Position numbers and translations under genes: made by a program | Shown here: piece by piece, positions 41,991 to 52,433 of the stretch | Layout of the letters: every line of letters starts with the position of its first letter | How positions within the stretch are numbered: position 1 is the first letter of the stretch | The notes under the pieces: model-generated | Databases searched by the model: none | The model's input: only the letters and a program-made list of their open reading frames with translations | Told to the model about the DNA's origin: nothing | Assembly: GCA_951394045.1 (NCBI GenBank) | Contig: OX595985.1 | Span: 434,001 to 498,000 of the forward strand | Origin: Nitzschia sp. DOCU1 | Lineage: Eukaryota > Bacillariophyta > Bacillariophyceae > Bacillariales > Bacillariaceae | Length of the DNA stretch: 64,000 nt | Direction of reading: 5' to 3'

Positions 41991-42302
41991 TGTTCAAATA
42001 CGGTAAATCTGGTGGTCAAGGATCGCTCTTCACGACGTCATCAGCGTGATGACGCAATCGTATAGGGAAGTGCAACGTTCACTCCCGAACAGCCACGTGC
42101 TGACTCCAACGAGGAGAAGGCATGGAGATGGCACTAAGTACGATACAAATCAGAGTACATCAGCTGTCTATCTCGACAGCATACATTTAGTTTACGCACT
42201 GTTAGTGCTCATAAGTTTCAGAATCAACACACTGCAACACAACCACAAGTTATTTGAGCTCTTTTTACGATTAGCCAGTACCGGTCATCGTAGATTTCAA
42301 CA
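41991..42302 (+). repeat. Copia 3' LTR
   Basis: 312 bp, same length and apparently identical sequence to the 5' LTR; it is followed by the right GAAATG target duplication. Confidence 0.95.
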
Positions 42303-42738
42303 GAAATGTGGCCAAGGGAAATCCACTCAGTCGAAGATCTTATTTCGCGCGCGTGCTTCGAACGGAATTTTGTTCCTTGTCTATCACGACCCCATAATAG
42401 TGTCGATTCTAGCTGGTTCTCAGTAACGATTTGTACTGCCTGGTCATTCAAAGGTGAGAGACGTCACGAGATCGATCGGCGCGGTTTTTTCTGGCAGATG
42501 AATTATTTCCCGCCTGATGCGCAGGCTCTCCTCACTTGAAAATGTTGGCGAGCACCGTTCTTCACTATCAACTACATGTACCGGTACTTGCCACCACTGT
42601 TGATACAAATCTGCTTTGAGCCGGTCACTCAACCATGGACCAATCTCGCTCCTGGAATCATTCCTGAGAACAACATTGATCGGTAAAGCTGGTGGGGTTG
42701 TTAGTTAGTTTGTCGTTGCCAAGCCCCTCCTTAAAAGA
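42303..42738. other. Copia right flank / upstream of ankyrin gene
   Basis: Host sequence continuing from the left flank at 32503 and serving as promoter region for the ankyrin gene. No gene seen. Confidence 0.5.
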
Positions 42739-45700
42739 ATGACACACAGCAACGACTACTTTTCGGAAGAAGAATACTCGCTCGACGACGATGTCGAAGT
42801 GATTGACGAAGATTATGATGAAGATGAAGTAATCTATTCCACAGATGATGGGGAACATTTGTATAGTTCCGGCGAGTTAGAGGCAGAATCCGTAGCGTCA
42901 ACGGTAGAAGAACAACAAGAAGCAGAACTTACGCTGCAAGAATTACAAAGGCGACGCAAAGCCGAAACGCAGGCGAAACAACCGACCAGGACAACAACGG
43001 ATTATAAAGACTCGGTTGACGTTGAAACGGTGATATCTTCCCAAAGCGATGCTACTGGATTCAAAGGAACAGTCGAGCCCTCTCAGTGGAAAGCTCCGGA
43101 ACGGCCGGCGAATTCTCTGAAAGGCGTAAAAGAAGGCGACGAGGAAATCGTCGAGGAAGAGGACGAGCCAGCTTTGGAAGAATTACAGCAGCAACGAAAA
43201 CGGGAAATTCGAGCGAAACAAATGCAAGCCGTGACTTCGCGCAGCGATGAGCGAATAGAAGTCGAGACTGTCATTTCTTCCCAAAGTGATGCAACAGGCT
43301 TCAAGGGGGCGCCGGAGCCATCACAGTGGAAATCGTCATCGGTGCGTGCGGCGACGACCAACTCATTGTCAGGGGTACAAGAAGTAGATGAAGAAATTCT
43401 GGAACAGGTCGGTTCCGACGACGAAGAGGACGAGGAATTGGAAGAAACCGTGGAAATAGAATCCCTGGAGTCGCCGTCAAAAGGAAAAGGAAAGATATGG
43501 GACACTCTGGTCCAGAGTATACATTCCTCCCAAGATTTGGATCTTTCGGGAAATGAGGACGGAGACAAGGAACCGGCCACAGGAACAGAGAGTACAGCTC
43601 CAGAAGAAGAAGAAGACGACGACAACGACGAGTTTGCCAATCAAGAGGAAATTCCAAAATCGCCCCAACCAAGCCCCTCCCGACCGTCGTCGAGCTTCCA
43701 ATCACCTCTCCAACAATCTCTTCGAGAGTCCCTTCGAACATCACCATTCCAATCGCCCAAACCAAGACCCATTCCCAAACCACGTGAACCGGAGGAGAGT
43801 GCCATGCACGAAATGATGGATGAAGAAAATTGGGCGGGACTGCTGAAAATCATGGAGCAATTACGGAAGCAAGATTCGTCGACCATCCTTTACGAATTGA
43901 CCAAGACGGATCCCAAAGAACGATCTACCATCCTCCATCGTGCCGTGCGACATGCACCCAACACCTTGTCCAAACTGCTGATTTCCATTGTTCCCTTTGA
44001 CTCGCGGCATCAAATACTCTTGCATCCCGATGCGGATGGAAATGCGCCACTCCATTGGGCGTGTGCTAATTTACAAATTTCCAGCAAAACCAATACTATT
44101 GACGAAACTATCATAAAGGCCTTGGCGGTGGGGGCTCCCGAAGCACACGATATCCGAAATTCAAGGGGTGAAATTCCCCTTTCTTGTTTGTTAGCATCGC
44201 CAGCCATGAAAGCTGCCGTGGATCCGTCCCAAGAAGATTTGTTGGCAGTCGAGGCGGCGGCGGAAGATTTGGTTCGGCGAATAATTCAAGAGCGACCTGA
44301 TCTGGCGTCGACGCAAACCAAATCGGGAAAGACGCTGCTACATATAGGCGCGGAACATCGGGTGCATGAACGGATATTACTTTTTCTATTCGAAAACGCT
44401 GGATATGCTGCGGAACTATCGGATAGTGTTGGTCGTCTGCCATTGCATTATTTGGCATCGTCGATTGCGGGTCCCAGTCCGCCCTTGGCCCTGGCAGAGC
44501 GATTGGTCTTGGCGTCCATGGAATCTTTGACTACTCCATGTAGCGAAGGAAATACTCCGCTCCATCTGATGGTGCGGAGCTTACAAACCAATGTCTCCAA
44601 CGATGAGGATCGATCGAGTTTTGGAATAGAACGGCTCGCCGAAACGCTATTGGGACGAAGTGCCGATGAATCCATGTGCCCCTTGTTGGTCAAGAATAAG
44701 GAAGGAATGACTCCACTTCATTTCTGCGCGCGATACTCATCTCCCGTCAACGTGCTTCAAATCCTCATGGAATCTCCTTTTGCGGGAAAAGCTGCCAATT
44801 TGAGTGATAGCAACAAAGCAACCCCCTTTCACATTATATGTGGGTCGTCAAACATCTCGGAAATGACGAAGCAAATTGGCTACTTTGGGACGACCGAGGC
44901 AAGTCTCAAAAAGGATGGGAAAGGCCGGACACCGTTGCACGTAGCGGCCGAGAATAGTGACTGCGACAAGGACGCCATGGAAGCCATCATTGAAGTCAAT
45001 CCAAAAGCTGCCAAGGAAGAAAATTCCCGAATGCGCCTGCCCCTCCATCTGGCGCTGCGGAAAAAGCTATCCGACGACGTCGTCAAAGTGCTACTCAAGG
45101 CTCATCCCAAGGCTGTCAAGGCGGTATTTGAAGGCGACAATGGGGTCATTCATGAAATGTGTCAACATCGTACTTCTTCTAGCCTTATTAATCTCATGTT
45201 GACGCTCCATCCTGAAGGTGCGCAACTGGCCAATAAGTTCAAGAATCTCCCCCTTCATGTTGCAACGGCCTACCAATGCGATTTGGCTACCATCAAGTGT
45301 TTGGTCAAGGCATATCCTGAGGCCTGCATGCGACCCAACAAGCACAAGGATCTCCCTTTACATTACGCCACGAGTTACACCAAGTCAACCGACGTGATTG
45401 AATACCTTGTCAAAGCGGCGCCTGGTGCGGCCATGATCCCAAATGAGAAGAACGAAACTCCGTTCGATCAATGCAAACAAAAGGGCCTGGAAGGCCTCCT
45501 AGCACAAGCTTTAGACGAAGCAGCTAACAAGATAAAAAAGAAGAAGAAGAAGCAAGAAGAAGCCGAGGAGGAAGGGCAGCAAAGTCGCACGGACGCACCG
45601 CCCGCTGATCCATCTAGCCCCATCAAACCAGAACGCATGGAGTCACCCCAATCGACCATGCGAAAAAGTATTCGAGTGCCGTCCAAGGCAGCCAAAAGTG

Positions 45701-47481
45701 AAGAAAAGGAAGACCGAGGAAGATCGAAAGGTGAAGAACCGGGCAAAGAGCGTCGATCAAGGAGTCGTGAGCCCGGAGAACGAGCAAGATCCAAGAGTCG
45801 AGACCGCAGTAAAACGCGAGGGCGTTCCAAGAGTAAAGACCGGGGCAGTGATGACAAGTCACGCTCCAAGAGTAAAGGCCGGAGCGGCGATGACAAAACA
45901 CGAGGACGCTCGAAGAGTAAAGACCGGAGTAGTGATGACAAGAAAGAGAAGAAGCGAGACAAGAGCGTGGATAAGAGCACCGACAAGAAGAAATCAAAGT
46001 GGGCGGCCAGTTTGGAAAAAAGCAAAAGAGATGGACGTCCGTCCAAGCGGGAAAGTAGTGTGGAGCCGAGTTCTCGCAAGCGCGACAAGAGCGTCGACAA
46101 GAAGTCCAAGCGAGATCCAAGTGTAGATCGCAGCAAGGTCAAGAGAAAGTCAAAAAGCATGGACATTCTCAATGGCGACGAAAAGAGCGATTATGGGGAC
46201 AAGAGCCCGACAAAGTCCAAATCATCTCGGCGATCAAGGTCGTTGTCTCCATCTCGTGAAGCTCGTCGAAGCAAGAGCAGCAGCCGCAGCTTGAAGGTTG
46301 ACGATGACGAAGACGAAGACACGAAACATAAATTACTGCGTGGGCGCAAGTCGAGACTTCACAAAAGCATCTCAGCGTTGCCTAGTTTGGCATCCCCCAA
46401 ATCGTCAACCTTTTTACGCAAGTCCAAGGCTTCCTTGGCACTTAGAGAGGAGATTGACGATGGAACTATCTCAGAATTGCCCCCAACGGCATCCGTCGCC
46501 TCAAAACGGGCCTCCAAGAAGCTCTCCAAGTCCAAACCCACACTCGACGAGGTCGAGCAAACTCCGGGCACGAAGAAGAAGAAGCGTGGATCCATTTTGA
46601 AGACGCCAACTACCGTACAAAGAAGTAAATCACTCGATCTCACGTATGCTCCACCAAAAATCCCTCTGGACCTTCATTTTGATGCTCTCGACTACGACGA
46701 CGTCTCGTCTCAAATGGAATCACCGAGTGCCATAAAAAAGGACAAATCATCCCGAAAGAGCAAGTCATCACGCAAGATGTTGGGGGACGAAGGGCACAAC
46801 AGCAGTGGTAGTATTAGCTTGGGTGCCGGTGACAACAAGAGCAGCCCTAAGAAGAAATCCAAAAGCAGCAAGTCGTCACGCAAAATGTTGGGGGATGAGG
46901 ACAACCACAGCAGCGGCAGCATTAGCTTGGGTGCTGGCGACAACAAGAGCAGCCCTAAGAAGAAATCCAAAAGCAGCAAGTCGTCACGCAAAATGTTGGG
47001 GGATGACGACAACCACAGCAGCGGCAGTATTAGCTTGGGTGCTGGTGATAACAAGAGCAGCCCGAAGAAGAAATCTAAAAGCAGCAAGTCGTCACGCAAA
47101 ATGTTGGGGGATGAAGACAACCACAGCAGCGGCAGTATTAGCTTGGGTGCTGGTGATAACAAGAGCAGCCCGAAGAAGAAATCCAGAAGTAGCAAGGTAT
47201 TGAACAGCAGCAGTGTCGCGACGGGCCAGAAATCCAAGAGCACCAGTCGACGCAAGAGTATCAAGGATGATTCCGCTTCTATTACTGGTTTAGCCTCCCC
47301 TAGTTCGAAAAAGTCCTCGCGACGCTCTTCCAAAATGGCCTCGAGTAGCAATTTGGAAGCGTCCCACTCGGGAGGCTTTTCGACGCCCAATTCGCGGCGT
47401 GCAAAGCGAGGTTCGTTAGTCGATGAATTGGTGGACTCTCCGATGCACCGAAGCGCGTTGCTATCGGCGCCCTATCTATAG
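42739..47481 (+). CDS. Ankyrin-repeat protein with SR-like and tandem-repeat tail
   Basis: 1580 residues, single exon, ATG at 42739 (MTHSNDYFSEEEYSL). The N-terminal ~370 residues are acidic with a duplicated block (VETVISSQSDATGFKG..EPSQWK). Residues ~370-920 hold about 12 ankyrin-like repeats (TILHRAVRHAP, APLHWACANLQ, GNTPLHLMVRS, MTPLHFCARYS, TPLHVAAENSD, LPLHLALRKK, LPLHVATAYQ, LPLHYATSYT). After a short coiled coil (KIKKKKKKQEEAEEEGQQ) there is a long Arg/Ser/Lys/Asp-rich region like SR splicing factors, and four 36-residue repeats of SSRKMLGDE..SISLGAGDNKSSPKKKS. Ankyrin arrays bind proteins. The basic Ser-rich tail could bind RNA or DNA or be phospho-regulated. No catalytic domain; function unknown. 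Confidence 0.85.
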   Translation: MTHSNDYFSEEEYSLDDDVEVIDEDYDEDEVIYSTDDGEHLYSSGELEAESVASTVEEQQEAELTLQELQRRRKAETQAKQPTRTTTDYKDSVDVETVISSQSDATGFKGTVEPSQWKAPERPANSLKGVKEGDEEIVEEEDEPALEELQQQRKREIRAKQMQAVTSRSDERIEVETVISSQSDATGFKGAPEPSQWKSSSVRAATTNSLSGVQEVDEEILEQVGSDDEEDEELEETVEIESLESPSKGKGKIWDTLVQSIHSSQDLDLSGNEDGDKEPATGTESTAPEEEEDDDNDEFANQEEIPKSPQPSPSRPSSSFQSPLQQSLRESLRTSPFQSPKPRPIPKPREPEESAMHEMMDEENWAGLLKIMEQLRKQDSSTILYELTKTDPKERSTILHRAVRHAPNTLSKLLISIVPFDSRHQILLHPDADGNAPLHWACANLQISSKTNTIDETIIKALAVGAPEAHDIRNSRGEIPLSCLLASPAMKAAVDPSQEDLLAVEAAAEDLVRRIIQERPDLASTQTKSGKTLLHIGAEHRVHERILLFLFENAGYAAELSDSVGRLPLHYLASSIAGPSPPLALAERLVLASMESLTTPCSEGNTPLHLMVRSLQTNVSNDEDRSSFGIERLAETLLGRSADESMCPLLVKNKEGMTPLHFCARYSSPVNVLQILMESPFAGKAANLSDSNKATPFHIICGSSNISEMTKQIGYFGTTEASLKKDGKGRTPLHVAAENSDCDKDAMEAIIEVNPKAAKEENSRMRLPLHLALRKKLSDDVVKVLLKAHPKAVKAVFEGDNGVIHEMCQHRTSSSLINLMLTLHPEGAQLANKFKNLPLHVATAYQCDLATIKCLVKAYPEACMRPNKHKDLPLHYATSYTKSTDVIEYLVKAAPGAAMIPNEKNETPFDQCKQKGLEGLLAQALDEAANKIKKKKKKQEEAEEEGQQSRTDAPPADPSSPIKPERMESPQSTMRKSIRVPSKAAKSEEKEDRGRSKGEEPGKERRSRSREPGERARSKSRDRSKTRGRSKSKDRGSDDKSRSKSKGRSGDDKTRGRSKSKDRSSDDKKEKKRDKSVDKSTDKKKSKWAASLEKSKRDGRPSKRESSVEPSSRKRDKSVDKKSKRDPSVDRSKVKRKSKSMDILNGDEKSDYGDKSPTKSKSSRRSRSLSPSREARRSKSSSRSLKVDDDEDEDTKHKLLRGRKSRLHKSISALPSLASPKSSTFLRKSKASLALREEIDDGTISELPPTASVASKRASKKLSKSKPTLDEVEQTPGTKKKKRGSILKTPTTVQRSKSLDLTYAPPKIPLDLHFDALDYDDVSSQMESPSAIKKDKSSRKSKSSRKMLGDEGHNSSGSISLGAGDNKSSPKKKSKSSKSSRKMLGDEDNHSSGSISLGAGDNKSSPKKKSKSSKSSRKMLGDDDNHSSGSISLGAGDNKSSPKKKSKSSKSSRKMLGDEDNHSSGSISLGAGDNKSSPKKKSRSSKVLNSSSVATGQKSKSTSRRKSIKDDSASITGLASPSSKKSSRRSSKMASSSNLEASHSGGFSTPNSRRAKRGSLVDELVDSPMHRSALLSAPYL
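46768..47199 (+). repeat. Four 108-bp coding tandem repeats
   Basis: The ATGTTGGGGGA landmark recurs at 46777, 46885, 46993 and 47101, an exact 108-bp (36-codon) period. Each unit codes for MLGDE, SSGSISLGAGDNKSSPKKK and SKSSR-type sequence with few differences. Confidence 0.93.
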
Positions 47482-47825
47482 AATTTCGAATTAGGGTTCG
47501 TTGGGCAACTTGTTCCAAATAACTAGATAGAGTGGGCATTTGGGTTTTCTTTTGAACTTGCTTGCAATAGTAGCTGGATAAAAAACGGCATAAAACCCGG
47601 AGAGGCTGCAGCTTCTTGTTGCGCGGCTGTTTTCTAGCTACCAGAGTCAACTCGAGCAATTTAGAAACTACCGGTGTAAAGCTAACAAGAGCTGGGTACT
47701 CGAGTACTATGCGTTGGATTTCCAGCGATGTTTCAAGTCTTAGTTACAGTCACTGTTTCAAAAAGTAGACCTCCTTCCTATTATCGCATTACGCATTACA
47801 CTAAACTCCAGTTCCGTATGTACTT
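47482..47825. other. Convergent spacer
   Basis: Between the ankyrin gene (plus) and the small membrane protein (minus). No gene or repeat found. Confidence 0.5.
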
Positions 47826-48543
47826 TTACGACGAAGTTCCTCCATAGTTGGGGAAGTTTCCTTGTCCTGCCAGTTGATAGCCCGTCTCACCATTCTCGGT
47901 TTCTAGCGCCTCCGCCTTGTTTTGAGAATCGTACCAGATGCCCAACATGGAAGCGACAAATGTAAAGGCAAACATCCCGCAAGCTCCAAAGGCCGAAGCT
48001 TTTGCTTCGTCGGCATCCTCAATTCCGGCAATGTAAAAGGGTTGCGTAGTTATCATTACGCCGACCCACAACTGAAAACAAACACAACAGAAATTGAATT
48101 GTGTGAGAAAGAAAGCCCGAAGTCCACTATGGAAACACACAACAAAAACACACAGGAGGGCAAATAACAGCATCCCGACGATAGCACAGGCGCCCCGGTC
48201 CAGAATCCAAACAAATAGGAGTAGCCGCCTGGAAGATTGAAAGCGCGTCCCCTCTCAAAAGCCACCGCGGAGTGTGCCACCGCTCCTTTCAGGAATCGAC
48301 TCAAATTTACCCCACAGCAGAGACGTCGACTCCAGAATAACTCATGGAAGTTGTTTGCTGCTTTCTTCAGTATCACCCCCACCCCCACGGGAAAAGCACT
48401 TCCAAAGCCTCCAAAAGCCCGGTTCACGATGCATGCCTCAGCCTCAACAAATTTCAACCCGCTCCAAAACTCACAGTAAACAGTGCACCGACGAACGAAT
48501 AACCCGCACAGCAGCGTGATCCTTCTCCCAAATCACTACACAT
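47826..48543 (-). CDS. Small two-TM membrane protein, two exons
   Basis: Proposed exons 48543-48475 and 48071-47826, joined across a 403-nt intron (donor GTGAGT, acceptor TTTTCAG), both boundaries phase 0, giving 104 residues. The join builds a first TM helix CCAGYSFVGALFT-LWVGVMITTQ, followed by YIAGIEDADEAK, a second TM ASAFGACGMFAFTFVASMLGIWY and a soluble tail ending NYGGTSS. The last exon is well supported by composition and splice site; exon 1 is inferred from phase and hydrophobicity. An additional middle exon is possible because this intron is unusually long for the window and contains an open frame. Family not recognised. Confidence 0.55.
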
Positions 48544-50379
48544 TTTCAAGATGTTATTATTGTTGTTGTGTAATGTAAACGATAGCAAAGGCAAAAGCAC
48601 AACGAGCTAGAGTTGTGAAGTAGTGTGCTTTTGTTTTCTTCGGGCGAAGGATTCGATTTCCTTCATCATCTCCATCGCCGCGATCGAAAGCAAAAAAGGG
48701 CCAACGGCGGACTCACGACGATCGCCCGTCGGCACTCGGCGACATCATTGAATTATTCATAATTGAAGAAATACATATATAGGATGGTATGCACTCTGCG
48801 TTGAGATAGAATGTACTTATTCGTTTTGAAGATATATATTACCAATGACTCGACTCACTCGAACTCGATTGAGTCTATCGGTGTCACGTCCCGTCGTAAA
48901 CGTCTCATTTTCGTACCAAGCCAGATGGTACGAAAATGACCCATCCGAACCACGAAAAGACTGACGTATGCGGCGAAAACGACGATGACAATGAACGCAT
49001 CATGGCATCGAGATGCACTTCGATTCACAATCGGTTGTCATCTTGACCTTCCATCCGCTGCTATCATGCCAACCTTTAATGCGGTTCCTCTTCATCCTAC
49101 GCTTCAAAAGCGCTTGAAAGAAGCCGCGGTTCCAGTCGAGACACCGCCGGTGTTCTTGCCCTCTTTGCGTCCAAATTGGAGCAGCAATCCATGATTCAGC
49201 AATTGCAATCTCAATAGGTCGCTGTAGGAATTCTACAAACTACTTGTGCAGGCAAACGACGCAATCGACGAATGCAATGCATTTCGGTGGATGTTGTGTT
49301 CCGCGAAGACACGACGAGCGGTATTGACCCACTACTTTTTTAACCCCCATCATCATAGGCCAGGCAGGAAAAGTGGATGCCAGGGCTATCCAACTAAAGC
49401 CGGAGCAGCAATCAGCAGCAAAAGGTGGATGGCCACTACTACAATCTGCTGCTGTTCATAATGAAGAACTGCATGTTAGTAGCTCTGTGCTGCTTGCCAA
49501 GAAACTTTGTTATACTCCATAGAAGGCGGCGTATTATACGCCGTAATATAGAGAGCCGATAGATGATGACGAGAAACAAATACCACACCACAGCAAGAAC
49601 AAGCAAGAAGGGAAGACGATCATCAATAACTTCGTTGATAAAGAAGATTGCTGTTGTCCTCGGAAAGAGTGCTTCTCTCCTGCTGCCGGTAGCTCTAGCT
49701 ACTACTGTTGTTAAAGCAGCGAAAAGTCCGCACTGTCCAGTCCCCAAGAACTATCGTAGAATAGGATCGATCTCGCTCTCTCTCTCTCTCGTCTCCAATA
49801 GTCCCAAAGGCGTACCATGGAGTCATCTTAGTCACAGGATTCTCATCGGACGGTCTGCAAGAACGAGAACCCCCCCAAAATGCCGACAGGAACACGTGAT
49901 GTCTGTATGATTTGTACGGAGGTCTACGTGAAGATCTTGGATCTCACCCATCACATGCCTCATCATTCCGTTCATCCTGGCGACGATGGCGTGAAACAGA
50001 GAGTTCTGTTGACAAGACTTCTCATACGAAACCCTTTCATTTATACTCGTGGATTTGAACGATTGCCTCCCCGCTGACATTGGGTTGACAAAGAACGGAA
50101 ATCCGAGATTTCACTGCGTCCACATTCTTTTTCGGCATTGTGAGAACTTTAGAACACCCCTACCAGTCCCCTTGTGGATGCGAACACACCTGTCGACTTT
50201 CGTCTCTTCAAAACTCCTTTAAATCCCTTGGGTTCCCAAACGTTTCCCCGCTCATTGTCACTGCAAGGACGCTCTCCATGTAATAACGTCCTCTCATTTG
50301 TGTGAATCTCAACGAGAGGATCAAACAACCATACTCCAACCAAGATCTTTCAACAGAGTAACTAGTAAGGAGCATAGCT
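48544..50379. other. Long intergenic region
   Basis: About 1.8 kb with no gene I can support. Small frames such as 48985-49194 and 49880-50077 have no recognisable domain. A 7-bp-arm hairpin CGGCGTA-TTA-TACGCCG lies near 49527-49543 and a (CT)n run near 49770-49792. The right end is presumably the HSF promoter. Confidence 0.5.
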
Positions 50380-52190
50380 ATGGGGCTAAAGGATGGTCAG
50401 CGGCACCAAGTTTCGGATCGAATAGGCGGTGACACCGGAGATGGAAAGAGCCAAAATATAAGTGGCAACAGTTCTAGTTTACAAGCTACGACTTCAGAGA
50501 AGCAGTTCGAGGCTAGTAGGGGGGCGTCTTCCTCTTCCTCTAGCCACGAAGATGAGGGATACACTGAAGATCAGGAACGGCGGTCAACGCTCATACCATC
50601 GGAGTGTCGGACATTTCTTTTAACTCAGGCAGCCAATCTCGCTGGACCATCCGCCGCTGCTCGGGGTGCATCCCACGACGGGACAGTCAATGAGGTTACG
50701 CCACCAACGGCGGCTCTGGAGACGCCTTCTTCGCCCCCCATAGCATGCGCGACATCGCCTTCCAGCAGCTCCCTGGGTTCTCCCTCCTCTTCAATGCCTA
50801 TGGAGTCCAACAGTCCGACGTCCAAGACTGCCAGGAAACGAGGTGTTCCCCACATATATCGAGACTTTACGAACATCCCTGATACGGCTGGCTATGTTCG
50901 AAAAAAGACAGGTGGGGTTACACAGCCATTTCCTGAAAAGCTTCATGAAATGCTCGATCAGGTGAATGAACCGTCACTTGTGGCATGGCTGCCGCATGGT
51001 CGAGCCTTTATAGTTAGGAAACCGAAGGAGTTCACAGCGCAGATCATGCCAAAATACTTTCGACAGACGAAGCTTACCAGCTTTCAGAGACAGTAAGTGA
51101 AACCTTGATAAGAAGAATTCAGGCAAAAACCTCGTCCGGAAACCAGAGCTCAGCCGCCTCACCTCTCATGTTTGTGCCTGCCTGTAGACTCAATCTTTAC
51201 GGCTTTCGGCGCTTGACACAAGGCCCAGATGCCGGAGCGTACTATCACGAACTATTTCTGCGAGGACGACCGCAACTTTGCATGAGAATGCAACGCCAAA
51301 AAGTCAAAGGGACTGGTCACAAACAACCAGCTGATGCCAAGACGGAGCCGAACTTTTACTCCATGACTCCTTCCAACTACCTTGCCCCAGCAAGCTCACC
51401 AGAGGTTTCTGTCCAGGCAGAAGGGTCTGGAATCAACGCCATGGAACCTAGATACGAGGAGATGAGTCCTGGGATGCAGGGTCTTCATGGCGCCGCCCAC
51501 CTGCTCAAGACGATTGCTGCCGGGGTTCCAGCCTCGTCCATGGGTAGGGCAGGATTCTCGCTGGGACAGTCTGCCATTGCGTCTGCTCCGATGGCGATGA
51601 TTGACATGCCAATGGGAGGAGCAGGACTCTCCGCTTCCTTAGTGAATCCGCAATCGGGAATGTCATCACCCCAGGGTAGACCTCCCGTAATGAAGAATAC
51701 CCCGCCCAGCCTCGATCGATCATTGTCGCTGCTAGGGAGAGTCAACATGGACCAGTCTGGTACGGCCGGTTCTGCATCAACAAGGAAAGAAGGGTCGACA
51801 CAGTCTGCATTCTTTTGGCCTCCAAGGCGTCGAACGCAATCGGATCCGGCTCCACCAACGAAGCAAACAGCCTCGCCTGTTGAACAAGCACCGCCTTCCC
51901 AACAGCAAGAAGCGGCACAGCCCAGCTCGTCCTCACAAGCACAGCAAGGCGAAGGGACGAGCTCGACCTCTTCTGAAGAATCAGCAGGAATGACAAGAGG
52001 AGAGACACCCAATGCTTCTTCGCCACCAAAGGCCAAGGATCTCACGTTGCAATTATCACCACTTGAATATTACAAGCCCATACCATCGGACAAGGGAATT
52101 CCCGTGACTGCCCCCTTTGCAACAGGAGCCTCGGAAGAGGGAAGAATGGAAACAAAAGTCTCCAATGGGATCGAAACCGAAGAAGTGTAG
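50380..52190 (+). CDS. Heat-shock-factor (HSF) family transcription factor
   Basis: Two exons, 50380-51092 and 51188-52190, with a 95-nt intron (GTAAGT..CTGTAG), giving 571 residues. The N-terminal ~175 residues are Ser/Thr/Pro-rich. The HSF DNA-binding domain (~185-280) has FPEKLHEMLDQV, SLVAWLPHGRAFIVRKPKEF, the recognition helix KYFRQTKLTSFQRQLNLYGF (split by the intron within the Gln codon) and AYYHELFLRGRPQLCMRM. The C-terminal ~290 residues are Pro/Ser/Gln-rich without a clear HR-A/B coiled coil, typical of the expanded HSF set in diatoms, which are nuclear regulators not all linked to heat. Start at MGLKDGQRHQV. Target genes unknown. Confidence 0.93.
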
Positions 52191-52433
52191 ACCAGATGAA
52201 GGCTTTACGCTAACATGCGCTTCCATACCGCCCAATGCCCGTCTCCCGGTATGAACTGCTACTATCGAGGAGGGGCGTTTTTTTGCTGGGCGTAGCATTT
52301 TGGGAAGGAATCATTCGCACTCGCACCACACATTCACATCACAACTAATCAAGTAACAATATTTTCGCTGAAACGTAAAGACGACCCTACTAGAACATAG
52401 TTTACTTCGTCGTGCGAACTCCATTGTCTTCTA
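52191..52433. other. Convergent spacer between HSF and LRR genes
   Basis: Tail-to-tail gap, no gene. A short GC-rich/T-run segment (CGTTTTTTTGCTGGGCG, about 52276) may be part of a 3'-end signal; this is weak. Confidence 0.4.

Larger units (their letters stand above)
32504..42302 (+). mobile_element. Full-length Ty1/copia LTR retrotransposon with nested Crypton
   Basis: TG...CA LTRs of 312 bp (32504-32815 and 41991-42302) appear identical by eye. The flanking 6-mer GAAATG occurs at 32498-32503 and 42303-42308 (5-6 bp target duplication). Internal order is gag, then protease, integrase, RT and RNase H, so it is Pseudoviridae/copia type. A purine-rich tract (GAGAGGGAG, 41982-41990) precedes the 3' LTR. 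No TGG-type primer-binding site follows the 5' LTR. Gag is interrupted by a 3.5-kb insertion at 33590-37103; without it the element is ~6.3 kb. Style and gag sequence match the diatom-specific copia (CoDi) group as I know it. LTR identity implies a very young insertion. Confidence 0.95.

Noticed and set aside
43083..43886. Minus-strand open frames over the ankyrin gene N-terminus
   Set aside because: Antisense to an acidic coding region, giving Ser/Val-rich shadows.
45468..46172. Minus-strand Leu/Arg/Ser-rich 234-codon frame
   Set aside because: Antisense of the SR-like region; leucine-rich composition is the complement of Lys/Glu codons, not a leucine-rich repeat.
49880..50077. 65-codon plus frame with Cys and His (MPTGTRDVCMICTEVY)
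   Set aside because: Considered as a RING-like fragment, but there is one CxxC only and no further zinc ligands in order.
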